Shown in pieces: positions 18,589 through 27,133 of a DNA stretch of 64,000 nucleotides (position 1 is its first letter; each line of letters begins with the position of its first letter). The DNA is taken from assembly GCF_035917675.1 (NCBI RefSeq), contig NZ_CP109104.1:8680001-8744000 (forward strand), read 5' to 3'. Source of the DNA: Streptomyces sp. NBC_01775. Lineage in GTDB: Bacteria > Actinomycetota > Actinomycetes > Streptomycetales > Streptomycetaceae. Below the pieces are notes generated by a model, which worked only from the letters and a program-made list of their open reading frames with translations, did not search any database and was not told where the DNA came from. A program made the position numbers and the translations under genes.

Positions 18589-18960
18589 TCAGGCCGCGCG
18601 CGGCGTGGTCAGCAGCTGGCCCATCGCCGCGAACACGGAAGGCTCGACGCGGTAGTAGACCCAGGTGCCCCGCCGCTCGGAAGTGAGCAGGCCCGCTTCC
18701 TTGAGCTTCTTGAGGTGGTGGGAGACCGTCGGCTGGGAAACGCCGACATCCGCGATGTCACACACGCACGCCTCGCCGCCCTCGTGGGAGGCCACGGCCG
18801 AGAACAGCCGCAGGCGCACCGGGTCGCCGAGCGCCTTGAACATCGGGGCGGCAATCTCCGCCTCCTGGGCGGTGAAGGGCCGCTCGGACAGCGGGGGGCA
18901 GCACGGCGCCACGTTCTGGCTGTCGGGCTCGACCAGCGGCGACACCTTCGTATTCGACAT
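18589..18960 (-). CDS. arsR: Second ArsR family regulator
   Basis: 123 residues. Contains the classical As(III) motif EACVCDIADVGVSQPTVSHH and the recognition helix up to LKKLKEAGLL, then wing RRGTWVYYRVEP. An unusual extended N-terminus carries CC (VAPCCPPLSERPF). The ATG at 18960 lies in one arm of a 9-bp palindrome, and a repeated promoter element lies just upstream. It differs from the first ArsR in its metal site, so it probably regulates the flavoprotein/ArsO side of the cluster (inference). Confidence 0.9.
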   Translation of the reverse strand: MSNTKVSPLVEPDSQNVAPCCPPLSERPFTAQEAEIAAPMFKALGDPVRLRLFSAVASHEGGEACVCDIADVGVSQPTVSHHLKKLKEAGLLTSERRGTWVYYRVEPSVFAAMGQLLTTPRAA

Positions 18961-18985
18961 ACATCTATGTTGACACATGTCGAAT
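18952..18985. promoter_or_regulatory. ArsR operator at the second arsR gene
   Basis: ATTCGACAT (18952-18960) and ATGTCGAAT (18977-18985) are perfect complementary arms with 16 bp between them. The repeat covers the arsR start codon and includes the element TCTATGTTGAC (18964-18974) that recurs at 19372-19382 with identical spacing to TCGAATCAG. Auto-repression by ArsR is the simplest reading. Confidence 0.65.
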
Positions 18986-18999
18986 CAGACGGTCCAGAG

Positions 19000-19347
19000 T
19001 CAGCGGTCCCCGAGGTGGGCCGCGAGGCGGCGGGCGACACGAGCCGCGTCCCGCCCGACTCCGCGCAGGGAGTTGGACGAGAGGCTGCGCTGTCAATCCA
19101 GCCCGACGAAGGCGAGGCCCGGATGGGTGAGGGAGAGCCCCTCGCGGTGCCGGGGGTGCCCAGTCTCATCCAGGGCGGTGTCCAGGCCGGCCAGGTAGGG
19201 CATGTCGGGACGGTAGCCGGTGGCGAGCACGATCGCGTCCACCTCCTCCCGCACTCCGCCGATCCAGACGGCCATCGCCCCCTCGATACCGGCGAAGACC
19301 TCTCGTCGATCGGGCGCCCCTTTGGCGAGCACGTCGACGTGCTCCAT
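19000..19347 (-). pseudogene. C-terminal piece of an ArsO-like flavin monooxygenase with an internal stop
   Basis: ATG at 19347 with CAGGAG ahead opens a frame reading VREEVDAIVLATGYRPDMPY and then LTHPGLAFVGLD. These are the second nucleotide-binding motif and the end of ArsO/FMO-like NAD(P)-flavin monooxygenases. A TGA at 19093-19095 interrupts it where homologues have Trp (GLEWQRS); the frame continues QRSLSSNSLRGVGRDAARV to a natural end at 19000. The N-terminal FAD half (about 250 residues) is missing. So the gene is both truncated and stopped. The promoter ahead carries the ArsR element, suggesting it once belonged to the same regulon. Confidence 0.7.
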
Positions 19348-19363
19348 GAAAGACTCCTGGTTA

Positions 19364-19396
19364 GATAAACGTCTATGTTGACGGGTATCGAATCAG
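19364..19396. promoter_or_regulatory. Second copy of the ArsR promoter element
   Basis: TCTATGTTGAC (19372-19382) and TCGAATCAG (19388-19396) repeat the elements at 18964-18988 with the same 5-bp gap. TAGATAAACGTCTA (19364-19376) adds a short inverted repeat. The copy lies between the leftward arsO fragment and the rightward flavoprotein gene and may control both. Confidence 0.55.
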
Positions 19397-19566
19397 GTGC
19401 GAGGCTGGCAGTGCAAGGCATCGACAGAAATCGAAACAGCCGCATGGAGCGACACCGCCTGCCGGGCACGGGGTGTGAAGCAGCGCCCCCGGTGAGCCGC
19501 CCTCACCCGCACACTCACCCCCCACTGACCAGCCCCGTGCCCGGAACGCCCATCGAGGAGACCGTC

Positions 19567-20949
19567 ATGAACACCCAGCAGCTCCCGGTCGTCGTCATCG
19601 GCGCCGGACCGGTCGGCCTGGCCGCAGCCGCGCACCTGATCCAGCAGGACATCGAGCCCCTCGTTCTGGAGGCCGGCCCGGCCGCCGGGGCAACTGTGCG
19701 CGAGTGGGCCCACGTGAAGCTGTTCTCCCCCTGGAGTGAGGTGACCGACCCCGCGGCCGAGAAGCTGCTGGCCCCCACCGGCTGGACCAAGCCCGAGGCG
19801 GCCACCTACCCCTCCGGCGGTGACTGGGCCGAGCACTACCTCCAGCCGCTCGCCGACGTCCTCGGCGAGAAGGTGCGCTTCGGGGTCACTGTCACCGGCG
19901 TCTCGCGTGCGGGGCGCGACCGCGTCGTGGACGCCGACCGCGAGACCCAGCCTTACGTCGTACACGTCGAGCAAGCCGACGGCCAGGAGGAGCGGGTCAC
20001 GGCCCGCGCGGTGATCGACGCCTCCGGCACCTGGAGCACTCCCAGCCCCGCGGGCGGCAGCGGCCTGCCCGCGCTCGGCGAGAAGTCAGTAGCCGACCGC
20101 GTCACCTACCGCGTCCCCGACCTCAAGGACCCCGCCGTACGCGCCCGTTACACGGGCAAGCGCACTGCGGTCATCGGCTCGGGTGCCTCCGCCTTCACGG
20201 CCCTTGCCTGTCTGGCCGACCTCGCCAAGACGGAAGAAGCAGCCGGTACGAAGGTGGTGTGGATCCTGCGGCGTGGCCTGTCCGGCTCCACCTTCGGCGG
20301 CGGCGAGGCCGACCAGCTCCCCGCCCGCGGCGCCCTCGGCCTCGTAGCGAAGGCTGCCGTGGACGGTGGCTACGCCGAGGCTGTAACGGGATTCCGTACC
20401 GATGCGATCGAGCGGGACAGCAGCAACCGCCTGGTCCTCGTGGGTGAGGACGGAAGGCGCCTGGAGCCGGTGGATGAGGTGATCGCGCTGACCGGGTTCC
20501 GCCCCGACCTCTCCTTCCTCTCCGAAATCCGCCTCGGTTTGGACGAGCGCCTCCAGGCCCCGATCGAACTGGCCCCGCTCATCGACCCCAACCTCCACTC
20601 GTGCGGCACCGTCTACCCCCACGGCCACCGCGAGCTGTCCCACCCCGAGCAGGGCATCTACCTGGTCGGCATGAAGTCCTACGGCCGCGCCCCCACCTTC
20701 CTCGCGATGACCGGATACGAACAGGTTCGCTCCGTCGCAGCAGCCATCGCCGGAGACATCGAATCCGCCGACCACGTCGAGCTCACTCTCCCGGAGACCG
20801 GAGTCTGCGGCGGCGCCGGGCTCTTCGACGCTCCCGAGACCGACCAGCCCAGCGGCTGTTGCACTCCGGCGCCGCAAGCGGTCCCAACCGGGGCACCGGC
20901 CACGGCTACCGCCCAGGAGAGCACGGCGGGCGGCTGCTGCGGCTCGTGA
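19567..20949 (+). CDS. Arsenic-cluster NAD(P)/FAD flavoprotein with cysteine-rich tail
   Basis: 460 residues. The N-terminal FAD motif is VVVIGAGPVGLAAAAHL and the NAD(P) motif is TAVIGSGASAFTALACLA. ALTGFRPDLSFL is the typical ATGFRPD element of flavin monooxygenases and related disulfide-type oxidoreductases. The last 60 residues are unusual, with GVCGGAG, GCCTPAP and a terminal GGCCGS, all possible arsenite ligands. Similar flavoproteins accompany ars genes in actinomycetes; a role in arsenical oxidation or electron transfer is inferred. GAGGAG lies 5 bp before this ATG. Earlier in-frame starts at 19375 would read through the operator and are rejected. Confidence 0.8.
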   Translation: MNTQQLPVVVIGAGPVGLAAAAHLIQQDIEPLVLEAGPAAGATVREWAHVKLFSPWSEVTDPAAEKLLAPTGWTKPEAATYPSGGDWAEHYLQPLADVLGEKVRFGVTVTGVSRAGRDRVVDADRETQPYVVHVEQADGQEERVTARAVIDASGTWSTPSPAGGSGLPALGEKSVADRVTYRVPDLKDPAVRARYTGKRTAVIGSGASAFTALACLADLAKTEEAAGTKVVWILRRGLSGSTFGGGEADQLPARGALGLVAKAAVDGGYAEAVTGFRTDAIERDSSNRLVLVGEDGRRLEPVDEVIALTGFRPDLSFLSEIRLGLDERLQAPIELAPLIDPNLHSCGTVYPHGHRELSHPEQGIYLVGMKSYGRAPTFLAMTGYEQVRSVAAAIAGDIESADHVELTLPETGVCGGAGLFDAPETDQPSGCCTPAPQAVPTGAPATATAQESTAGGCCGS

Positions 20950-21237
20950 CCAACCAAGACACAGGCGGGCCGGCGCGAAGCCAGCCGGGGGTCTGGTCAG
21001 CCTGGTCGCCTGAGAGCTCGTACGGGGGTCAACCTGTGAGCTGGCACGGCAGCGTGTGGGGCTCCAGCACCCGGGCCCCTACTCACCTGTCGGCGGACAC
21101 GGGGGCGCTGTGTCAGACCGGGTGGACCAACCTCAACAAGAACTTCCCTGCCAGTGACGGGACGGAAGGCGGCGAGACTCTCGTCAGTTTCGGGTGTGTG
21201 AGGTTGATGTGCCCAGCAACGCCCCCGTCGAGGACAC

Positions 21238-22347
21238 ATGCAGCCAATGGGCGTCTTCGCTAAGAACCCCGCGCGTGAGACGGCGCTCCGCCAAGGCCGG
21301 CACCCCGCCCGGCCTCCGCTTCGGCCGACGCCCGCCAGCGGCAGGACACCACGCTCGACGTCGAACGTGCCATCCGCCAGGCGACAGCGGGCGGTGGCAA
21401 CGACCAAAGCCAGGCCCCCGGTCCTCCCGGGCCGCCCGGCTCCCGCCCGCCCGGAGGTCCGCGTCCCGGGTGAGCCGGAGAACCAGGGCGGCATCGCGTG
21501 TCCCTGGTGCCATCTCGCCAACCGCCCCGACCGTCACTTCTGCGCCCGGTGCGCCATGCCGATGGCGCAGGGCCCGGAGAACCCGGCCCTCCGCCCCTGG
21601 TGGCGACGGATGCTCGACCACCGCAACAGGGAGGCGCCCTGGGCCGGCGACCGCCCCCGCCTGCGCCGCCAACTGGGCCGCGTCCTGCGCTGGGTGGGCC
21701 TCGCGGTGGTACTGGCCCTGGTGGCCTGGGCCCTGTTCCAGACCCCGCGGGCCGTCAGCGCGGTACGCGACCACTTCTCCAAGCGCGCCCCGCTCGCCCC
21801 GGACTACTACAAGGCGTCCCGCTCGTACTCCGGACACGGCCCGGACAAGGCGTTCGACGTGGTCAGCAACTCCTGGTGGGGACCGGGGATCACCCAGTCC
21901 GCCGAGGGCGAATGGCTGGAGGCCCGCTTCCAGGATCCGGTGCGCCTGCTGGACATCGGCATCACGCCGGGCCGGTCCACCCACGCCGAGGACCAGGGGA
22001 AGTCCGCCCTCCCGCACCGCATCGACGCCCGCATCACCACGGACGACGGCAAGACGACCACCAGGGAGATCGTCCTCGACGACGGCACCGGCTTCCAGCG
22101 CCGTCCCTTCCGCGCCCAGAACGTCACCGCGGTCCGCTTCACGATCCGTTCGGCCTACCGGGCCGACGCCGAGAAGCAGGTGTCCATCGCCGAGATCGAG
22201 TTCTTCGGCCCTTCAACACCCGTAACTCATGACCGGAGGCGACGCCCAACGCCACGCTCGGTCATGGCGTCGGTGCCGGCGAGGACGCCTCGTGATTCGG
22301 CTTCGGCCCAGGTGAAGATGCCGGTCGACATGGTGCTGCGCTCCTGA
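21238..22347 (+). pseudogene. Zinc-ribbon membrane protein with NADase-type glycan-binding domain, frameshifted
   Basis: The readable part starts at about 21,480: a zinc ribbon CPWCHLANRPDRHFCARCAM, a basic stretch with PWWRRMLDHRN, one membrane helix (VGLAVVLALVAWALF), and an F5/8-type C-terminal domain (SGHGPDKAFDVV, SNSWWGPGITQS, EIEFFGPS). This order is well known in Streptomyces 'NADase-type glycan-binding domain' proteins of unknown function. Upstream, the expected coding text (DTTLDVERAIRQATAGGG, then PGPPGPPGSRPPGGP) is in another frame, joined by a shift near 21,470, and no good start is seen. The frame also runs ~100 bases past the natural end near 22,230. Probably a pseudogene. Confidence 0.6.
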
Positions 22348-22715
22348 GCGGCACGGAGCGCGTAGACCTCGGCCCGGGCGGTGTGGACGGCGGTGTCGTC
22401 GGGGGAGGCGTCGCCGGCGAGTTGGGCGAGGTGGCACACCAGACGGTGGGAACCAGCGCGGGCCAACTCCAGCGCGCGGTCGGCGAGGACCTGGGCGTCC
22501 CCGCTCAGGGCGGCCAGTTCGGCCGCCAACTGCTCGTCGGTGGCGGGCTTGAGGTGGGCGGGGTTGCCGTCGTACCAGCCCGCGAACTGGCGCCACACGT
22601 TACGGACGATGAACTCCGGCTCATCGTGGAGGGGTTGCGGGTAGTGCAGCGCCGCCAGGTCGTCCGGTACTCGTACGCGGTGCAGGTCTCGGTCAGCGTC
22701 GCTCACCCCCGGCAT
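22227..22715 (-). pseudogene. C-terminal fragment of an alkyl-sulfatase-like metallo-beta-lactamase protein
   Basis: Contains the dimerisation domain of the SdsA1/BDS1-type alkyl sulfatases: LHDEPEFIVRNVWRQFAGWY, DGNPAHLKPATDEQLAAEL and ALELARAGSHRLVCHLAQLA, ending near the Ala-Leu-rich helix with YALRAAQERSTMSTGIF. The metallo-beta-lactamase half with the HxHxDH zinc motif is absent upstream of 22,715, so no sulfatase activity can remain. Its end overlaps the end of the convergent zinc-ribbon pseudogene. A junction of two deletions is likely. Confidence 0.65.
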
Positions 22716-23320
22716 CCTCGATCCCTCGGCGGCGCCGGCTTGGAGCGCTGGGCCGACAAGGGCCGCCGGGGCGCGATAGTTACGATCCGCGTTCCCTGCC
22801 GTGGCCGGCCGGCCGACGGAAGGCGCCGTCCGCAGGTCAGTAGGCCTTCGTCGGCGGGGCGGTGCTCCGCGAGTCCGTCGAACCCGGCGTCCCACAGCGT
22901 TCGGCACAGTCCGGCCCGAACCCCACCGGAACCTCGCGTACCTGCCCCGCGACGATCAACGAATCCTGACGGCTGCGGAATCGGGGTTGAACCATCTGCG
23001 GCATGGCTCCGTAGTAGTGATTTCCACAACCGGCATCGAAACCGCGACTCGCAATGAGTTCCTCATGTGCACACGGACACATCCATGGACCCCGGACGGA
23101 AAGTGGGCGTACATCTCGATTCGTTGACCGATACCGGATACGCAACACCGCTGCACAGCACCGTGAAGTGCATCAGGGGCCTGGAAGTACGACTCACGGG
23201 ACTGCGGGCGTTGACCGTGAAGCAGCTACATCCAGCTGGCCTGACGAGTCCGAAGACATCGGACTCTCGCCGGCTTGGAATACGGCATGAGCAATCCGAT
23301 TACGAATGCAGGGAGTGAAG
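22716..23320. other. Long intergenic region before the secreted protease
   Basis: No gene is convincing. A minus-strand frame at about 22,800-22,930 shows some coding-like text (CRTLWDAGFDGLAEHRPADE), probably a relic. The protease promoter should lie at about 23,200-23,300, and the GC content drops noticeably from 22,970 on. Confidence 0.35.
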
Positions 23321-24544
23321 ATGTCTTTTCGACTGAGTCGCAGAATAAGCCTGACGGCAGCATTGGCGGTGACCAGCGGTGTAGCGCTGACCGTGGGCGG
23401 GGTTCAGACCGTGAATGCGGGCACTTCGCAGCCCAAGGGTGAGTCCGAGTCGCAGGTCAACGCAGTCACCGAGTCATATGCCAAGGAGCGGAACATGAGC
23501 GGGGAAGAAGCCACGTCCCTGCTCAACCGTCAGGAAAAGCTCGTCAAGACGGCCAAGAAGCTCCAGCCCTCACTGAAGCCCAAATGGAGCGGAGGCAACT
23601 GGATCGACCAGAAGAGCGGCAAGCTCGTCGTGGCCGTCACCGACAAGCGACACGCCGCCGAGGTCGACGCGGAAGGAACGGAGACTCGCCTGGTCAAGTA
23701 CTCGGAAGAAGAGCTCAGCGCGGCCAAGAGCTCGGTCGACAAGCTCGCGAAGCGCTTCAGCCCGAGCGGCGTGACCTGGTACACCGACGTCCGCGCGAAC
23801 GTGGTCACCGTCAAGGTGGCGAAATCCACGATGCACAAGGGGAAGACCCAGGAATTCATCGACGCGGTGCGCGCCTTGGGGCCCGTGGTGAAGATTCGGT
23901 CCACCGACAAGCCCGTGGCGACCAACAGCGGCATGGACAACGGTCACAAGATCGAGGGCACGAACGACAGGAGCTGCTCCATCGGGTGGTGGGTGAAGGA
24001 CAAGAGCGGCGCCGACCTGATCATGACCGCGGGCCACTGCACGGAGGGTGACCACGCCCTGTGGCGGTACAACGGCCTGCACTTCGGAGGCACGACCAAC
24101 ACCAACTCAGAACCGATGGACTGGGGCACCATCCACGTGGACGACATCGCGGCCCCGCGCCCGACCACGGGTGTCACCCTCTACCACGACGACAAGAAGG
24201 CGAAGATATCCGGCTTCGGCAAGGCGCCGGTCGGCACCGAAATATGCAAGTCCGGCTACAAGTCGAAGCAGACCTGTGGCCCGATCCTCGCCCATGACAT
24301 TTCGGTGACCTACACCGACGGCGCTGTGCGTACGGGTATGTCGTCGGCCGCGCTGCACAGCGACAGTGGCGACAGCGGCGGCTCCGTCTACCAGATGGAC
24401 CCTGAAAAGAAGGACACCCACGTCATCGCCCAAGGTGTGCTCAGCGGGTCCGGCGGCTCCGGCAAGGATGAGACGATGTACTACCAGCCCATCGAGTCCG
24501 CACTGCTCGACGGTGACCTTATCTTCGTCAAGTCCACCTCCTGA
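23321..24544 (+). CDS. Secreted S1-family serine protease with prodomain
   Basis: 407 residues. A Sec signal peptide (RRISLTAALAVTSGVALTVG) is followed by a ~190-residue propeptide, then the chymotrypsin-fold domain. The triad is visible: His in IMTAGHC, Asp in SEPMDWGTI, Ser in SGDSGGSVY. Two cysteine pairs (SCSIGWW with GHC; ICKSG with QTCGP) fit disulfides. The protein is lysine-rich and uses less extreme codons than its neighbours. GGGAGTGAAG before the ATG supports the start. Relatives are the Streptomyces alpha-lytic-type proteases, but the specificity pocket is not obvious. It precedes the three-gene helical cassette by 318 bp on the same strand. Confidence 0.85.
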   Translation: MSFRLSRRISLTAALAVTSGVALTVGGVQTVNAGTSQPKGESESQVNAVTESYAKERNMSGEEATSLLNRQEKLVKTAKKLQPSLKPKWSGGNWIDQKSGKLVVAVTDKRHAAEVDAEGTETRLVKYSEEELSAAKSSVDKLAKRFSPSGVTWYTDVRANVVTVKVAKSTMHKGKTQEFIDAVRALGPVVKIRSTDKPVATNSGMDNGHKIEGTNDRSCSIGWWVKDKSGADLIMTAGHCTEGDHALWRYNGLHFGGTTNTNSEPMDWGTIHVDDIAAPRPTTGVTLYHDDKKAKISGFGKAPVGTEICKSGYKSKQTCGPILAHDISVTYTDGAVRTGMSSAALHSDSGDSGGSVYQMDPEKKDTHVIAQGVLSGSGGSGKDETMYYQPIESALLDGDLIFVKSTS

Positions 24545-24862
24545 AGACTGTCACCCCATTCCCAGGAAAACGGTCAACCGACCATGTAGGACGCGGTCTT
24601 GAACCTGCCAGGGCTTCGAGAGCAGGCACGCATACGGCGGGACAACTGACCTGCTGTCCGGCTTAGTTCGGAGAAGGCCTGCTGTGCCGGGGATGCGACA
24701 ACGCCGACGACAGCTGCCCCCACCTGTATGACTGCCGATGGGCCGACTACCTCATCTCAGCCCGAAGTCGGGAACGTGTGCACGGAGCGCCCGTACGGGG
24801 AAGGGCTGGCACGGACGACGGCGTACGCGCATACGCCACGGCACGAGCGAGGGGCACACCGC
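24545..24862. other. Intergenic region before the helical three-gene cassette
   Basis: An in-frame extension of the first cassette gene (from 24728) is open but without coding character, so the region is probably regulatory. I see no strong hairpin or palindrome. A terminator for the protease is expected but not clear. Confidence 0.35.
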
Positions 24863-26053
24863 ATGGGCTCGATCCCCTGGGCAGACTGGATGTACCACCT
24901 GCCGCACCGGCGCGAGGAGGTCAATCAACTGCATAAATCGGCCCTGGATGATCAGGAGGCGATCCTCCAGGACGGCATTACGGCCGCGCACCGCGTCGAC
25001 CAGTACAAGCGCATGGTCACCACCAATCTGCTGCTGATGATGACCATCAACGAGACGTCTCTGGGCAGCAGCGACTATCTCCAGTACCGGGAGAAGGTCG
25101 AGGCGCTGGAACCGCCGGCCACCGGTTCGCTGCCCGCCGAGGTCATCTCCTTCGTCACCGAATTCAGCGCGGGAGCCTATGTTTTCAAGGCCCTGAACCG
25201 GGCGAAGAACGCGCTGGCGGAGTACATCCCCAAGGCGGTACGCGGGGGCATCGCGAAGGTGGTGCCGGAGATCGTCAAGCCGGAGGAGACCCTGGTCGAC
25301 GCGGCCGGGCGGTCCGGCGTCTCGACCTCCGAGAGCGCGGGGCTCAAGGTCGAGCCGGACAGCGATGTCGGCGTGGTCTCGATGTCGGCGGAGGAGTCGG
25401 CCCCGCCGGTCGGTGAGGAGACCGCGGAGATCGAGGCGTCGACCGTGGGCCCCGAGGTGAGCACCGAGGACGCCACTGGGGCCATGAGCAGGGCCAGTCT
25501 CGGGGAGTTCGCCGGCATCGGCATCGGCCTCGGTGTCGCGATCGGTATCGACGTCATCTGCGGGGCCATCTCCGGAGCGACCGAGCGGGACCAGCTGAAC
25601 GCGGAGATCGACAAGCTGCATCCCGCGGTCACCAAGATGAACAAGGCCGTCACCACACTGACCCAGAAGATCAAGAAGGCTGAGGACCTGCTCGTGAAGG
25701 AGCAGAGGCGGCTCGCCGACTTCGGGGACGGCATGCTGAAGATCTTCGGCGGCCAAGGGCCCGAGATCAGCAAGCCGGCGCACTTCGGCTACGACAACCA
25801 CGCGGAATGGACCGCGTACGGCACGGCAATGACGCGCCACTACACGATCTTCAGCGATCTGAAGGCGAAGAAGCACGCGTACATGAATCGCCACCCCCAC
25901 GCGAGCGAGCAGAAGTTCATCGACTGGTACATCGAGGGCGCGGACACCACCTTCACCTCCGAGCAGCTGAAGCAGTACGCCGATCTCCTGGATACGGTGT
26001 CGAAGCGGGTGTATTCGGCTCAGGCACCGGCCGGGGAAGGAGCGAGCCGGTGA
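24863..26053 (+). CDS. Cassette gene A: helical protein with a glycine-rich membrane segment
   Basis: 396 residues, family not recognised. Residues 1-110 are helical with a heptad-like pattern; 110-180 are Ala/Lys/Val rich; 180-210 are acidic. A glycine-rich hydrophobic segment follows (LGEFAGIGIGLGVAIGID, about 214-239). Next comes a coiled coil (LNAEIDKLHPAVTKMNKAV, LTQKIKKAEDLLVKEQ). The C-terminal third contains TAYGTAMTRHYTIF and FIDWYIEGADTTFTS. Gene C shows the same order and shares the final WY-x-EGA motif, so A and C are divergent paralogues. There is no signal peptide. The start ATG at 24863 has GAGGGG upstream. The stop overlaps the start of gene B. A membrane-inserting role is plausible by shape only. 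Confidence 0.75.
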   Translation: MGSIPWADWMYHLPHRREEVNQLHKSALDDQEAILQDGITAAHRVDQYKRMVTTNLLLMMTINETSLGSSDYLQYREKVEALEPPATGSLPAEVISFVTEFSAGAYVFKALNRAKNALAEYIPKAVRGGIAKVVPEIVKPEETLVDAAGRSGVSTSESAGLKVEPDSDVGVVSMSAEESAPPVGEETAEIEASTVGPEVSTEDATGAMSRASLGEFAGIGIGLGVAIGIDVICGAISGATERDQLNAEIDKLHPAVTKMNKAVTTLTQKIKKAEDLLVKEQRRLADFGDGMLKIFGGQGPEISKPAHFGYDNHAEWTAYGTAMTRHYTIFSDLKAKKHAYMNRHPHASEQKFIDWYIEGADTTFTSEQLKQYADLLDTVSKRVYSAQAPAGEGASR

Positions 26054-27129
26054 GCGCCCCGACCACGGTCCCCGGCACCACCGCCCCCGGCCCGCCCCTG
26101 ACCCCGGATGCGCTCACCGCCCGGCTCGCCTACTCCGAGCGCGTACTGGCCGCACGCGCCGCACCCCTGCTGAGCGCGCTGGAGACACTGCAGTACGTCG
26201 TCGGGGTGGAGATGCTGACCCGGCTCGCCGAGGCGGCGCTGACCCAGCCGCAGGGCCCGTACGACGCCTTCCACCTGAAGCTGCGCTCCGGGAGCTACGC
26301 GGAACAGTCTGTCGGACAGCCGCCGCCCGGTGCGCTGCCCGCGACGGTCTCCGGACTGTTCCGGCACGCCCGCCTGCCCAAGGTCTACTCCGCCGTGCCC
26401 TGGTGGTTCGGCTCCGTCGCCCAGGATCTCCTGGACGAGGGCGACGGCGAGGGCGGCTGTGCCGCACTGCTCCGGGTAGCCCGGCGGGAGGGGCTGACCC
26501 ACGGCGGCGAGGGTCCTGCTCGCCCACTGACCCCCGCCGACCTGGGCCCCGAGACCGGCCTCGACGAGGTCGGCGACCGGCTGCGCAAGGCCACCGGCTG
26601 GACCCTGATGCGGACGGCGGCGCTGCTCCCCGGTGTCCTCGGTCTGCCGGAGCTGCGCCGCCGCTGGCACGAGAACCCGCAGGAGGGGCCCCGGTTACGG
26701 CAAATGATGGAGCATCAGGCAGCCAAGGCCGAACTGCTCATCGGCGCGCTGGAAAGGCCGCTGCCCTCCGTCCTCGACACCACCCTCCAGCGGCAGCGCG
26801 CCTGCCACGAGATCCTGTCCCGGCTGCTCCAGCCCTACCAGGAGGTGTTGCCGGAGCTGACGGACGCGCTCCGTCACACCCCGCCGGCCGAGGACGGCGC
26901 CGGGCTGCCCCGGGTGCTGGGGCTGTTCATGGTCGCAGCGCCCCGCCTCGCCCTGCCGGTCCGCATCCGGCACGCGATGACCGCCCGCCCACGCGACGAA
27001 GACCAGGCCCTCGCGGACTGGACCGCCCGGGCCGAGGCCGAGGGCCTCTCCCTCGGGTGGACCCGGGCCTGTCTCCAGCGCGTCGCGCACCTGTCTCCCG
27101 AGTTCCACCCCGAGCAGGAAAGCAGGTGA
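26050..27129 (+). CDS. Cassette gene B: soluble helical protein
   Basis: 359 residues from a GTG that overlaps the stop codon of gene A (GTGA), so it is translationally coupled. Strongly helical, Leu/Ala/Arg rich: LAYSERVLAARAAPLLSALE, LRKATGWTLMRTAALLPGVL, LQRQRACHEILSRLLQPYQE. No membrane segment and no signal. It ends PEQESR, 4 bp before gene C. I know no family for it. Its place between two paralogues with hydrophobic segments suggests a soluble partner or chaperone-like regulator of A and C (inference). Confidence 0.75.
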   Translation: MSAPTTVPGTTAPGPPLTPDALTARLAYSERVLAARAAPLLSALETLQYVVGVEMLTRLAEAALTQPQGPYDAFHLKLRSGSYAEQSVGQPPPGALPATVSGLFRHARLPKVYSAVPWWFGSVAQDLLDEGDGEGGCAALLRVARREGLTHGGEGPARPLTPADLGPETGLDEVGDRLRKATGWTLMRTAALLPGVLGLPELRRRWHENPQEGPRLRQMMEHQAAKAELLIGALERPLPSVLDTTLQRQRACHEILSRLLQPYQEVLPELTDALRHTPPAEDGAGLPRVLGLFMVAAPRLALPVRIRHAMTARPRDEDQALADWTARAEAEGLSLGWTRACLQRVAHLSPEFHPEQESR

Positions 27130-27133
27130 GCAC

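Noticed and set aside
24728..24862. Longer N-terminus of cassette gene A
   Set aside because: The extra 45 residues look random and the ATG at 24,863 has a ribosome site.
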